64,000 nt of DNA, taken from Hyaloscypha bicolor E. Lineage: Eukaryota; Ascomycota; Leotiomycetes; Helotiales; Hyaloscyphaceae. Made by a program: the position numbers and the translations under genes. Below are positions 25,373 through 35,800 of this stretch, piece by piece; positions within the stretch are counted from its first letter, which is position 1, and each line of letters opens with the position of its first letter. Under the pieces are notes generated by a model. The model had not been told where the DNA came from and did no database searches. It saw only the letters and a list, made by a program, of their open reading frames with translations. The stretch is taken from positions 3,335,499 to 3,399,498 of the forward strand of contig NW_020194685.1 of NCBI RefSeq assembly GCF_002865645.1. Reading direction: 5' to 3'.

Positions 25373-27272
25373 ATGGAAGATGGAGTGGCTGTGCGCTCGC
25401 AGCGTGGCCGGCGCGGACCCCGATACGAAGGCGAAGATCTGTCCCCGACGACGAACCTTGAGCTGAGAGGATTTTATGCGTATGGCCTGGCTGCTGAGGT
25501 CTACGCAGTATGCGGTATTGGTACGGAAGCTCTCTCCTGTTTTGAAAGTTCGGAGAGCTTACAGTCTTCCTAGGTTCATTTGTTCCCGTGACTTTGGAGC
25601 AGCTGGCAAGAGAAGGAGGAGTGCTATGGTCAGATAAGAAGACGCCGTGCATTGCAAAGACTACTGGGAAAGGAGCCGCTGCTCTAGCTGCGCGATTGCT
25701 CACGAGAGCCACTTCCACCGATAATAACCAATGTGTTGTTCATGTGCTGGGAGCTGAGCTTACCACCTCGAGCTTTGCAATGTACACATTTTCCCTGGCC
25801 GTTTTCACTCAGGCTCTTGCACTGGTATCTTTCAGTTCAATTGCAGACCATGGTGAGTAACTAAATCCTCCAATGATGGCAAAGTCTCATCTGCTTCAGC
25901 AACGTACAGGAAGAAGCTCCTCGTGGCATTCGGGTTCACGGGTGCCATATCCTCAATGATGTTCATCTTCATTGTACCACAGATTTTCGTTCTTGGATCA
26001 CTTCTGACCATTGTTGGAGTGACGTGTCTTGGCTCCTCTTTTGTCATCCTCAACTCGTACATCCCACTACTGGTGGCAAACCACCCGCAGACTTACGGGG
26101 ATGGGGACCATGACATGAACGAAGCATCATCCGTACCCCTAGAACCCCTTTCTCCGGGCCTGCGGCGCCGAGAATCATCAGAGCGTCGAGATTTTCACAC
26201 CACCACTCACTCGTCTGGACCTCAGAAGAGGGACTCACCCGCGCTCATGCTTTCGACGCAAATCTCTTCGAAAGGAGTCGGTATCGGCTACATGGCAGCC
26301 GTCTCAGTCCAAATTATTTGCATACTGATCCTATTTGCTATGTCGAAGTTGACTGTCTCCTCAACCCTCGCTCTCAGAATCGCTCTCCTCTTCGTCGGGA
26401 TCTGGTGGTTCGTCTTCACAATTCCTGCCTCACTCTGGCTCAAAGACCGCCCCGGTCCACCCCTCAAAACCGGGATCTCAGGAGGAAGAATAAGTTGCTG
26501 TCTAGCATACACATCCTTTGCCTGGTCTTCACTCTGGAAGACAATAAAAGTGGCCGCTAAACTCCGCCAAGCAGTCATCTTCCTCATCGCTTGGTTCCTC
26601 CTCTCCGACGCCATTGCCACCGTATCTGGAACCGCAATCCTCTTCGCCCGAACAGAATTGCGAATGGGAACTGTCGCCATTGCTATCCTCTCCATCACCG
26701 CCACCGCGTCAGGAATAGCAGGCGCTTCAATCTGGCCCATCCTCTCCCGCCGCTTCGGCTGGAAAACAAATCACACGCTCGTCGCTTGTCTCTGCTTCAT
26801 GGAAATTGTTCCATTGTACGGCCTCCTCGGCTACCTCCCATTCTTCCAATCCTTAGGTTGGGGTGGCCTACAACAAGCTTGGGAAATCTATCCCCTTGGC
26901 TTTATCCACGGTTTCGTCATGGGCGGAATCTCCTCGTACGCACGCTCATTCTTCGGGCGTCTAATTCCGCCTGGAAGTGAAGCAGCATTTTACGCCTTGT
27001 TTGCCATCACTGACAAGGGTAGCTCGGCCGTGGGACCGGCGATTGTGGGTGCCATTGTTGATGCGACGGGGACGATCCGGCCCGCGTTCTTCTTTCTGGC
27101 GGTGTTGATTGCAGTTCCTGCTCCGCTGATTTGGATAGTGGATGTTGAGCAAGGACAAGTTGATGCTGTGAGGTTGGCTGGCATTATGAAGAAGAGTGGT
27201 CGGGATGATGAGATTGATGGGAATGACGAGGGGCTGCAGGAGGCAGAGGGGTTGATGAGGGATCATGAGTAG
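25373..27272 (+). CDS. ATG22: Atg22-type vacuolar effluxer (MFS fold)
   Basis: Atg22 is a vacuolar membrane protein of the major facilitator type that exports amino acids released by autophagy. Exon 1 (25,373-25,520) starts at ATG and carries the family signature [20 protein letters not shown]. Intron 1 is 25,521-25,573 (GTACGG...CTAG). Exon 2 (25,574-25,852) begins [15 protein letters not shown] and includes [20 protein letters not shown]. Intron 2 is 25,853-25,899 (GTGAGT...TTCAG). Exon 3 (25,900-27,272) holds the remaining membrane segments, an Arg/Ser-rich cytosolic loop (about residues 200-245) and an acidic tail. All joins keep frame and give 599 aa, somewhat longer than the yeast protein (528 aa). 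It looks intact. It is divergent from SPT3, with the SDR gene 397 bp downstream. Confidence 0.88.
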
Positions 27273-27669
27273 GTCGCTCAGTATACGTGACACATTCAGA
27301 TATTGGATACCCACATAACAACCTTCTTCTTCTGTTCTTACTTCCCGATTCCCCCAAAAGAGAACAATAACTTGACATTTCTCTATGTAAACCTTTCAAC
27401 CCACAAATATGCCCCGACCAGTTTACAATTTACCGAGGTCTGATTACTATTCAACATCTCGACTAACTAATGTGAAGCCATCTCCCCACAAACTTCTGAT
27501 ACTCCAGACATCAACCCCTATTCTTTCTCTCAAAACACATATAACAATTGCCACCATCGTGCCTCAATTCCGCACCAAGTACCCTTAGCCCTTTCCCCAC
27601 TTCTCCTCAGCACCAGCCTTTGAACAACTCCCCTCTCCACCATCTCCTTCCTTCCAAGCCACCAAAGCC
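27273..27669. promoter_or_regulatory. ATG22-SDR intergenic region
   Basis: The 397 bp hold the ATG22 3' flank and the SDR upstream region. A C/T-rich leader (27,585-27,660) precedes the SDR start, as is common in filamentous ascomycete genes. No specific site is assigned. Confidence 0.4.
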
Positions 27670-28458
27670 ATGTCGCACAATCCCCAAAACAAACCAGTAA
27701 TCGCCGTCGTCGGTGCAGGACCCGGGATAGGAGAAGCAGTCGCCCGACGCTTCGTCTCCTCAGGCTTCATCGCTGCCCTCCTAGCCCGCACGGAAGGCAA
27801 ACTACAGACCATGGTCTCCGGTATCACCTCTTCCTTTGGTCCCGGAACAGCAAGATATTATCTCACGGACTTGCGAATCGAATCTCAAGTTCAATCAAGC
27901 TTCAACCTCATCCACTCAGAGCTCGGTCCCGCCTCGGTACTGATCTACAACGCAGGCGCTCGACGAGTAAACGGGCGCTCAATCCTTGACACGACGTCCG
28001 AGGAATTTGAATCCTTCACTAAAATCAACCTCTTCGGTGCATTTTGGGCAACTAAATGTGTACTCCCAGATATGCTCGCCGCGGAGAAAGGCACAATAAT
28101 CTTCACCGGCGCAACGGGTTCCCTGCGCGGATCCGCTGGACTCTCCTCTTTCTCACCCGGGAAATTCGGGTTAAGGAGTTTGGCACAGATTATCACGTGG
28201 GAGTACCAAGCAAAGGGGGTTCATTGCGCGCATCTTGTGATGGATGGGCCAGTGGATGGGAAGCTGATTGGTGGTGTTACGAGGAGGAAATGGGAGAGGG
28301 AAGGGGAGAAGGAGAAGTTGATAGAGGTGGAGAGGTATATTATGCAGCCGAGAGATCTGGCTGATATATACTGGTTCTTGTATGAGCAACCCAGGAGTAC
28401 GTGGACGCATGAGCTGGATGTTAGGGCGCAGAAGGAGAGCATGTTTTCTAAGCTTTGA
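27670..28458 (+). CDS. Short-chain dehydrogenase/reductase with Phe in place of catalytic Tyr
   Basis: A single exon of 262 codons starts at ATG in the context GCCATGTC. The Rossmann fold is clear: VVGAGPGIGEAVA (cofactor loop GAGPGIG, residues 15-21), LIYNAGAR (NAG, 94-96) and IIFTGATGSLRG (active-site Ser 151 region). Where the SDR catalytic motif Y-x3-K is expected the sequence is F161-S-P-G-K165. An SDR subgroup with F-x3-K and the following KFGLR...LAQ and VMDGPVDG pattern is known, so Phe is probably native here and not a lesion. Substrate is unknown; cytosolic by default. The frame and codon use look intact and no intron is needed. Confidence 0.8.
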   Translation: MSHNPQNKPVIAVVGAGPGIGEAVARRFVSSGFIAALLARTEGKLQTMVSGITSSFGPGTARYYLTDLRIESQVQSSFNLIHSELGPASVLIYNAGARRVNGRSILDTTSEEFESFTKINLFGAFWATKCVLPDMLAAEKGTIIFTGATGSLRGSAGLSSFSPGKFGLRSLAQIITWEYQAKGVHCAHLVMDGPVDGKLIGGVTRRKWEREGEKEKLIEVERYIMQPRDLADIYWFLYEQPRSTWTHELDVRAQKESMFSKL

Positions 28459-29439
28459 GTGTTTGGCGGGGGCCGCTGCTTTGAAGTGACAATGTCACAT
28501 TTTTTTAGGGTGCAAAGTCGGACTTAACGTTCTGATAATGTACGAGGATCTTATACATTACGTAGCAATTAGCATTATGTATAAGCGCCCCGTAGCCAGT
28601 CGAGAACTCCATTTCTGAGATTACAATCATCCTGATAAAAATGTCCATGTAGGTTTACGGCTTACCTGTGCCAGGCTTTACCAAACATCACCGCAACCAT
28701 AACAAGGACTACCGCTGCCATAGTCATTATTGGAAGATAGTATAATATCCAACTTGCTGATTCATTTCACCGGCGAGATAGTTTCTGACGGTAGATGCAT
28801 TCTAATACTTCAATATTCATATGCAGCTGATTCCGAAAATAATGCCGAATTTATTGCCATCTCAAGAACTGATGTAGCCATTGCATCGAGCAAATCTCCG
28901 ATCTCCTCGAATAGCCATCTTTCTAGCATCAGCGCCCTTCTGGGTGGAAGTTGAAGCGAAGTAATATTTCCGTTGTTTGTGAATGGGAGACGAAGTAATT
29001 TAGGTTGAAGGGTGGGAGGAGTGAGAATATTTGAGCATTCCTTCGAATTCTAATGCGAGGGAGACAGTTGAGGAGTGTGAATGTTCCCTAGGAGCCCAAG
29101 GCTTTGTAACGAAAGTCGGTTGGTGTGTGATGTGAGAATAACTGAGGTACGCTCCCGAAAACGATATGGTGCTTGAGCCTTGACATATCTGTCGGGTTGC
29201 TCATAACATATATATTGTGGGATGTCTTGCTATAGAAAAGATCTGCTTTCTCAACCCATGCTCCAATGTGTAGTAGCATTGTGAGACACTGATTTTCCAT
29301 GACGGGAAGGTATTGGAAGAACACACACCTCTTGGGGAGGTTAAGGGCAGAAGTTTGTATAGAATAGTGGTATAGAAGATTTCAAGTGACAGGATATAAA
29401 TGAGAGATGACAGTAACATGGAAGATGTGTGCAGTGAGG
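28459..29439. other. Intergenic, no gene recognised
   Basis: About 980 bp of balanced composition that drifts AT-richer toward 29,440. Frames at 28,730-28,954 and 29,088-29,419 show no domain. Confidence 0.5.
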
Positions 29440-29797
29440 GTAAATTGCATACGAAGACAACGGCATAAAGTATGGGGAATACAGGGCATTATTTTATGAA
29501 GGCCACTAAATGCCCTGTAAGGTCTTACTTTAATCTCCCTGTAGCTAGTCCTAGTCCCCTGTAAGCCCCTATAAGCTTACTAAAAGTGCCCTGAAGGCTT
29601 AATATGGGCTTATATAGCTTGACAGGTACTGAACGCCCCCAAACGCCTATAAATATAGGCGAGTCCACTAATTAATAGCGAGTAAAGGGGGGTAATTAGC
29701 CCTAATATATACCTCTCTCTATATACTTCGTTCTGAATTCTAATTCTAATTAATTAGAAAAATACTTAATATCTTTTGCTTTACTTTAGCTATTATT

Positions 29798-31320
29798 ATG
29801 GCTACTTTTAGAGGTTATTCGATTTTCCTGATTTATTAGATAACTAATTAGAGCTCTCCTCTCTTCCTAATTCCTCAGATAACGAATACTCTAACGAGTA
29901 TACTAAAGATAAAGAAAATATATGGTATAATTTACTATTAGATTCGGATAATTCAGATAATAATTTAACTAAACTAGCCCTTCTATTACCCGCTTCGTTA
30001 ACTGCTTTTATACTTGCTACTTTTGGGCCCAAAAAGCACTCTACTAATACTAGAATTAAGGTTATTTATATACTTGAGAATAAGAAATCTTTGGGACAAA
30101 TTAGAGAAGCTATAGAAGTATCCAAAATAGCTTTTTATTAATTTATAGCTATAGCTAGAAAGCGTAAATAGGTAGAAAATAAGAATATGCCCCTAGAGGT
30201 CTTTTATATACTTAATATATTAAGATCTAGTTAATCTATAATCTTCTCTAAAATAATTAAGTATATTTTGAAAGTTATTCTTTAAAATTCTATAATAAGA
30301 GGCTTTTCTTATATTATAATTATAAAGGAAATAAAAAGAAGAGGTTATAAGATTATATTTAGAACTATATAGAAGGTTCTTACTTATATAGGCTATTCTT
30401 AGTATAAACTAATAGTTAAGCCTGGCTTGAATACTCTTAGTAAAGAGAAAAGATTAGTCTAGTACTTAGAGCAAGAATATTAGATACTTAATAATTAGAA
30501 AGATATGATTTTTATAAACGAGACTATTATTTAATTAGGAGATATAAGAAGAAAGAGATATATATAAAAATTACCTGAAAAAATATATAATAAGTATTAT
30601 ATATAAAGGAGATAAAAAGAATTTTCTGAATATATATTTTGGGAATTATTCTCTTATAATAAAAAGAAGCCTTATTATATATAAGAAAAAGAAACTTTAT
30701 AAGAAAAGAAAAATTATAAGATCAATTTTAATATAAGAAACTTATTAATTAAAAAGGCTAATAAATAGAAATAGGAAAAGAAATAAAGGAAATAGTTAAG
30801 GAAATAGAAAAAGGCTTATAGAAGAGCTATTAGAAAAATACAAAAAATATAGAAGTATAATAAAAAGACTAGTACTTATATTATAAAAAATAAATAAGAA
30901 GAAATTAATTAATATTAATACTAGAAAAAGATCTTAATTAAGAAGCTTTTACTATTTATAAGGAAATACTAAAAGAATTGCCCTAATACTATTATATAAA
31001 AAAACAATACAGGATTTTATAAGTTATATTACTAGAAAAAGATTTATAATCTATAGAAGATTATAAAGATATTTTAATTAGGAAACTTACCTGATTTTAA
31101 TATAATTAAGAAAGTCTGGTTCTGGATAAAAAAGGAAACTATTAAGCGGGGATTTACTAGTAATAGAAAGAAGCTAAGAGTAAAGTAGGAGAAATACTAG
31201 GAAAACTTTTTCTAGAGTAAGATTTAAGAGTAGATTATAATAATTCCTAATTATATAAAAGAGATAATATATTTAGAAAAGGAGAATAAATATAAAAAAG
31301 GGGGAAAAAAGAATTAAGAG
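29798..31320 (+). pseudogene. Tc1/mariner DDE transposase remnant
   Basis: The best reading starts at ATG 29,798. Recognisable pieces: K-D-M-I-F-I-N-E-T near 30,505 where F-x-D-E-T is usual (first catalytic Asp to Asn), F-S-E-Y-I-F-W-E near 30,625, and G-N-L-P-D-F-N-I-I-K near 31,085 for the usual S-P-D-L-N-x-I-E. Dozens of TAA/TAG stops replace Gln and Trp codons. No product is possible. Confidence 0.68.
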
Positions 31321-31355
31321 AAAGTAATTATATATTAGATAGTTATTTAGATAAA

Positions 31356-31559
31356 TAATATAATAATACTAGCTAGATATAGCTATTATATAACTAGTTT
31401 TACCTAGCTAGCCGGCATTTTAGTAGTTTTAGCTAGTATTTTCCTCCTTTTATCCCCTTTCCTTTTCTCTCTCTCTTTCTTCTTTTTAGCTTAGTATTTT
31501 TAATATATAAGATTCTTGAATCTTTGAGCTCTAGCTATTACCTTAATTCCGCTATTATA
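31356..31559 (+). repeat. 5' LTR of small nested element
   Basis: Partner of 32,656-32,859. Contains a C/T-rich block (TCTCTCTCTTTC) and the stretch CTTAGTATTTT then GATTCTTGAATCTTT. Confidence 0.75.
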
Positions 31560-31704
31560 TTATACTAAGCTTACTTAACTCGGCTTATAGAGGTAATATA
31601 ATACTATTAGTAAAGGACCTATACTTATTCTTGGAAAGCGAAGGCAGAATACTGCTTCTAATATTCGGATTCTCTCGAATTTAAAAAAGATAGAAAGATA
31701 TATC

Positions 31705-32110
31705 TTCTAAGATCTAGTTAACTTCGGAATCTGGCCCTTAACTAGAGCAGATAATAACCCTGTTCTCTATAACCTAGTTAATCTCGGAGTTTGGCCCTTA
31801 ACTAGAGTAGATAATAATCTAATAGTCGGTCCTCTGCCGACTTAAAAAAAAAAAGATTCCCGTCCTCTATAATCCAGTTAACCTCGGAATCTGGCCCTTA
31901 ACTAAAGCAGATAATACTTCCTTAATATTAACAAGAATAAAAGAACCGGTATTTCCCTCTAATAATTAGTAGTTTCCCAATTTGAAATAAGAGATATAAT
32001 AGTCGGTTCCGGATTGCCGACTTAAAACAAAAGAGATATAATAGTTGGTTTCGAATTACCGACTTAAAACAGAAATAACCCGGTAATTAGTTCCAGTTTA
32101 CTAATTTAAA
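31705..32110 (+). repeat. Two interspersed short repeat families
   Basis: Family 1, AGTTAACTTCGGAATCTGGC then CCTTAACTAGAGCAGATAAT, occurs near 31,709, 31,770 and 31,870. Family 2, TAGTCGGTTCCGGATTGCCG then ACTTAAAACA, occurs near 31,824, 32,000, 32,039 and 32,075. Confidence 0.65.
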
Positions 32111-32334
32111 ACAGAAATAACTATCTTATATTTGCCTCTTCCTTATTCGCCCCTTTCTTATTCGCCTCTTATACGGCTGCTCCTTATATAATACTACTTC
32201 TCTAATTCGGACAATTCAGATAATTCTATTTTAGAAAAAGCTTATATATAATATCCTTCTACTAATAACTCGTTCTCTAAAGAAACCGAGAGCTAATAAG
32301 ACTCTAGTAAAGCTAGCTCTAGAGCCGAGATTAA

Positions 32335-32555
32335 GTCGGATATAGAGACTAATTCTATAGATAGTTCTTTAGACGGTTTCCTGAACGAGCTTGGTTCTTT
32401 GGACAGTTTTCTGGATAAGCTTGGTTCTATAGACGGTTCTAGAGACAATTTGAACTCTATAGACGATTTGAGCTCTATAGACAGTTCTATAAACGATTTT
32501 GGGTCCGAGGCTAGTTCTGGAGCCTCAGGTAGAGAGGGAGGTGGCTATTAGTTAG
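32335..32555 (+). repeat. Ser/Asp-rich tandem repeat frame
   Basis: Tandem units built on TCTATAGACGATTTG (24-33 bp) encode repeats such as SIDDLSSIDSSIND and end in a Gly-rich stretch and a stop near 32,550. The frame stays open for about 75 codons in a sequence otherwise full of stops. I do not recognise it. Confidence 0.45.
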
Positions 32556-32655
32556 ATAGTAACTATTAAAAGCTAGTTATTTTTAGGAGTTTTATTAAAA
32601 CTTTATTTCCTTTATATACCTAAATAAGGGCATTCAGATTTGGTTTCCGGAGAGG

Positions 32656-32859
32656 TAATATAATAGTACTGGCTGGGTATAGCTATTATATAACTGGTTT
32701 TATCTAGCTAGCTAGTATTTTAGTAGTTTTAGCTAGTATTTCCCTCTTTTTATTCCCTTTTCTTCTCTCTTTCTCCTTCTTCTCTTTAGCTTAGTATTTT
32801 CAATATATGAGATTCTTGAATCTTTAAGCCCTAGCTATTGCCTTAATTCTGCTATTATA
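32656..32859 (+). repeat. 3' LTR of small nested element
   Basis: Partner of 31,356-31,559. A truncated reverse-oriented copy of its last 80 bp or so is seen at 49,997-50,090. Confidence 0.75.
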
Positions 32860-33075
32860 GATAAAATCGAACTAATTAAAAAATAATCGAAATTAGAGGT
32901 TTAGTAAAATAAGCCACATTTCAGGGAACTCTTATAGGGCCTATAGGGAACTAGAACTAGCTATAGAGAGATTAAAGTAAGACTTTATAAGGTATTTAAT
33001 AGCCTTTATAAAATAATACTCTATATTTCCGATATTTTGTACTATTATTTTTATATATAAATATACCCTAATATT

Positions 33076-33454
33076 AGAAATATTATATCTTATAGAGTTT
33101 GAAAAGAATAGGACTTATAATTACTGGTTTGAAATAAGGCAAATTAGTTCTCAAATAATATTTTATTCTATAATTCGAACTCCTTACTTTATACTTTAAT
33201 ATATTCTCTAGTAATATAGAAAATAAATAGAATAGAGTAGAATAGTAGGCCCTACTTATATTTTACTTAAATAAATTTCTTACTATTTATACTCGACTTA
33301 ACTACTCTAGAATATTTTAGAGTAGTTAAGTAGTATATATATAATACTATATGTAATATTACACGTAATATACTAGCCTAATTAGATAAGGCTCCGGAAT
33401 GGCCCGGGTCTAGTACTACTATACTACCTAATTAAGTAGTAATAAGGCTTAGTA
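33076..33454. other. AT-rich relic, left part
   Basis: Contains the inverted repeat CTTAACTACTCTA...TAGAGTAGTTAAG at 33,298-33,332. It was contiguous with 35,331 onward before the gag-only element inserted, and related CTACTCTAGAGTAG motifs occur at 35,650-35,790. Confidence 0.5.
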
Positions 33455-33459
33455 AATAA

Positions 33460-33691
33460 TATAATAGCTAGTATTATATAGTTAATACGGATATGATTTC
33501 AGCTAAAGGAATTGGTTTTAGCTAAGGCTCCAAGCTATAGTTCAAACCAAGCTCGGCGTTTCAGTAGTCTTGGCTATACCTACTTATCTATTACTATACC
33601 TTACTTCTTCTCTCCTTAGCTTTAGATTCTATAGGATATTGGAATTATAGATCTTTAAATATTATTCCATTGCTTTATTCCTGTTATTATA
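33460..33691 (+). repeat. 5' LTR of gag-only element (heavily mutated)
   Basis: Compared with 35,094-35,325, nearly all differences are C to T or G to A in this copy, for example TATAATAGCTAG against TGTGACGGCTGG. Confidence 0.85.
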
Positions 33692-33963
33692 TAATCTAAA
33701 ACTCCTATCTTTCGGACAGTAGTTATTATTATTATTTATTAGAGCTATATACTCACTTATTGGAACTCCTGTCCACTAGCCCGCTTTCACGCGGAGCCCC
33801 CTTATTGTTATTGTTATATGGCGCTGTCTATAGTCTTTTACCCGCAAGGTGCCAAAAAGCTCGATTTTGGCCAGCTCAACCCCTTATTATTTATTGGAGC
33901 CCCTGGCTCACTACCTTATTGATTTTTTACCTCTTTACCAACTTTACCAATACTCCCTTAAGA

Positions 33964-34872
33964 ATGGACACCTTCCAAACGCAAGTTCAACTCGAGTTCG
34001 ATGATTTACGGGCTGAAATCACCATCTTGCGAGCTGCCCTCGCTAGTACCCAAGCCTAGTTAACTGCCTCTACGGCGAAATCCAGTCAAAAGTCGAAGCT
34101 CCCTGATCCTGAGAAGTTCGCTGGAAGTACCTACAAATTCGACACTTGGTTACCTTCTATTGAAGCAAAGCTAGCTATCGATGGTACGGCAATTGGAGAC
34201 GCCACGGCTCAATTCTACTACGTCTACCTGAACCTTGATTCGTCTGTCTAATTAATAGTTCTGCTACAGCTCTCCTATATAGAGTATACTCAATCGTGGG
34301 ACTACCAAACGATTCTGGATCAGCTTTCACGGGTATACGACAATCCAAATAAGCAATCGGAGGCTGAAGACAAGCTCTATGCCCTCCGCCAAGGCAACGA
34401 TTCCCTTTCTGCCTATATTGCCAAGTTTGAATATACCCTGTACGAAGCGAATAGCCAAAGCTGGCCAGATATTAATAAAATTTCCAGCTTTCGCAATGGC
34501 CTCAATTCCGCAATTCGCTCTCGTCTGGCCCAGCAGCTTGTTCTACCCAGGATTTACGCCGATTTCCTACGTACGGTTCAGCAGCTCTCGTCAAAAACAG
34601 CCGCACCACCGTACGTTACTGCTCCCAGAATTGCCAGCGATCCTATAGACGTCAGCAAACTGACAATTGATATCGTTACACCGGTAATTGGTGCCCTCAC
34701 GTCGTTCTCTGAGCCAATCTCACCGGCTATGCCAGCCCGTTCCACCTCAAAGGAGCTCCGCCAGCTATATCGTCAAACCGGCAGGTATATCAGATACGGA
34801 TCCCAGGATCACTTTATCAAGAACTGTAGCTTGGCTCCTGCAAGTACTGCCACTGGTTCTGGTTGCAAATAG
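33964..34872 (+). pseudogene. Gag-like protein of the TR-GAG element, two internal stops
   Basis: A single unshifted frame of 302 codons runs from ATG (MDTFQTQVQLEFDDL) to TAG at 34,870. Two stops interrupt it, TAG at 34,057 and TAA at 34,249, both explained by CAG or CAA codons losing C to T. The protein looks like a retrotransposon gag: an N-terminal coiled-coil stretch, a capsid-like helical core (PEKFAGSTYKFDTWL and DKLYALRQGNDSLSAYIAKF) and a C-terminal CCHC zinc-knuckle remnant, Y-I-R-Y-G-S-Q-D-H-F-I-K-N-C. In the knuckle the first two Cys appear as Tyr, again by transition. Intact in design but not translatable as read. Confidence 0.82.
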
Positions 34873-35093
34873 GTCACGACTGCCGCAATTGACCATTACT
34901 CTGATTCTGGCGATTCTAGCGATTCTGGAGGAGGGCCAACCTTGGATCCGGTTTTTAACCGTATATGGAGGGCTGATTTTGCGGCTTGATTGGAATAGGG
35001 TCCTTTTCCTTTGTTCTGTCATTTTTATTACACTCGCTTTAGCTTTCCCTTTGTTTACTAGCGCTCGGGACGAGCTTTTTGGAGGGGGGGTAA

Positions 35094-35325
35094 TGTGACG
35101 GCTGGTGTTATATGGTTGATACGGACGTGGTTTCAGCCAAAGGGGTTGGTTTTAGCTAAGGTTCCAAGCTATGGTTCAAACCAAGCTCGGCGTTTCAGTG
35201 GTCTTGGCCATACCTACTTATCCACTGCCACACCTCACTCCTTCTCTCCTTAGCTTTAGATTCTGTAGGATATTGGAATTATAGATCTTTGAGCATCGTT
35301 CCATTGCTTTGTTCCTGCCGTTATA
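35094..35325 (+). repeat. 3' LTR of gag-only element (lightly mutated)
   Basis: Partner of 33,460-33,691. Keeps TG at the start and many CpA/TpG dinucleotides. Confidence 0.85.
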
Positions 35326-35330
35326 AATAA

Positions 35331-35800
35331 GGTAGAACCTTAATATATTCTTAGGCTTCCTTAGCTATTAAGGGCAAACTCTTCTCTCAAGGTACTCTTA
35401 TTATTTAAATTACATAATAGACTTAATAAGAGTACTATTAAGATAATATCTTACTTAAAAAGCTGGGGGTTATTTAAAGACGAATTAGAAGAAGTAAAAG
35501 GAGAAGAAAAAAAGCAGGAAAAGAAAGATTTCGAGGAGGGAAATCTGGTATTTAAGTAGCGTTATATAAGCTCTAGCTTAAATTATATAGTGCTGCTTAA
35601 TATGTACCTTATTTATTTGTTAATAATTAAACAAATATCGATTTATTACATTTACGTGACTTGCACGTGACTACTCTTGAGTTACTCTAGAGTAGTACTC
35701 TACTCTACTCTACTCAAGTACCATATTATACTACTCAAACTCTACTCTACTCCACTCAAGACTACTCTAGAGTAGCTTGAGTAGCTTGAATAGTTTTTGC
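35331..35800. other. AT-rich relic, right part, with CTACT repeats
   Basis: Continuation of the relic at 33,076-33,454. From 35,650 to 35,790 it is dominated by CTCTACT/CTACTCTAGAGTAG repeats on both strands. No coding potential seen. Its junction with balanced sequence near 35,795 is sharp. Confidence 0.5.

Larger units (their letters stand above)
31356..32859 (+). mobile_element. Small non-autonomous LTR element nested in Tc1/mariner relic
   Basis: Direct 204-bp LTRs lie at 31,356-31,559 and 32,656-32,859. Both start TAATATAATA and end GCTATTATA, consistent with TG...CA after RIP. The flanking hexamer GATAAA is duplicated (31,350-31,355 and 32,860-32,865). The 1.1-kb interior has three families of short repeats and no gag or pol. 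A GGAGAGG purine tract precedes the right LTR. Confidence 0.75.
29440..33075 (+). mobile_element. RIP-degraded Tc1/mariner element with long TIRs
   Basis: About 150 bp at 29,445-29,600 match the reverse complement of 32,905-33,070. Across the 31 bases around GGCATAAAGTATGGGGAATA the two ends differ almost only by transitions. The exact outer edge is not certain because the match fades near GGGTA on both sides. Inside lie a degraded DDE transposase (about 29,798-31,320) and a nested 1.5-kb LTR element (31,356-32,859), leaving about 2.1 kb of its own sequence. Confidence 0.72.
33460..35325 (+). mobile_element. Gag-only LTR retrotransposon (TR-GAG type)
   Basis: Direct 232-bp LTRs lie at 33,460-33,691 and 35,094-35,325, flanked by a perfect 5-bp duplication AATAA (33,455-33,459 and 35,326-35,330). 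The right LTR keeps TGTGACGG at its start and is preceded by the purine tract GGAGGGGGGG. The interior encodes only a gag-like frame; there is no room for pol in its 1.4 kb. The right LTR and gag are lightly mutated, while the left LTR is strongly AT-shifted. Confidence 0.85.
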
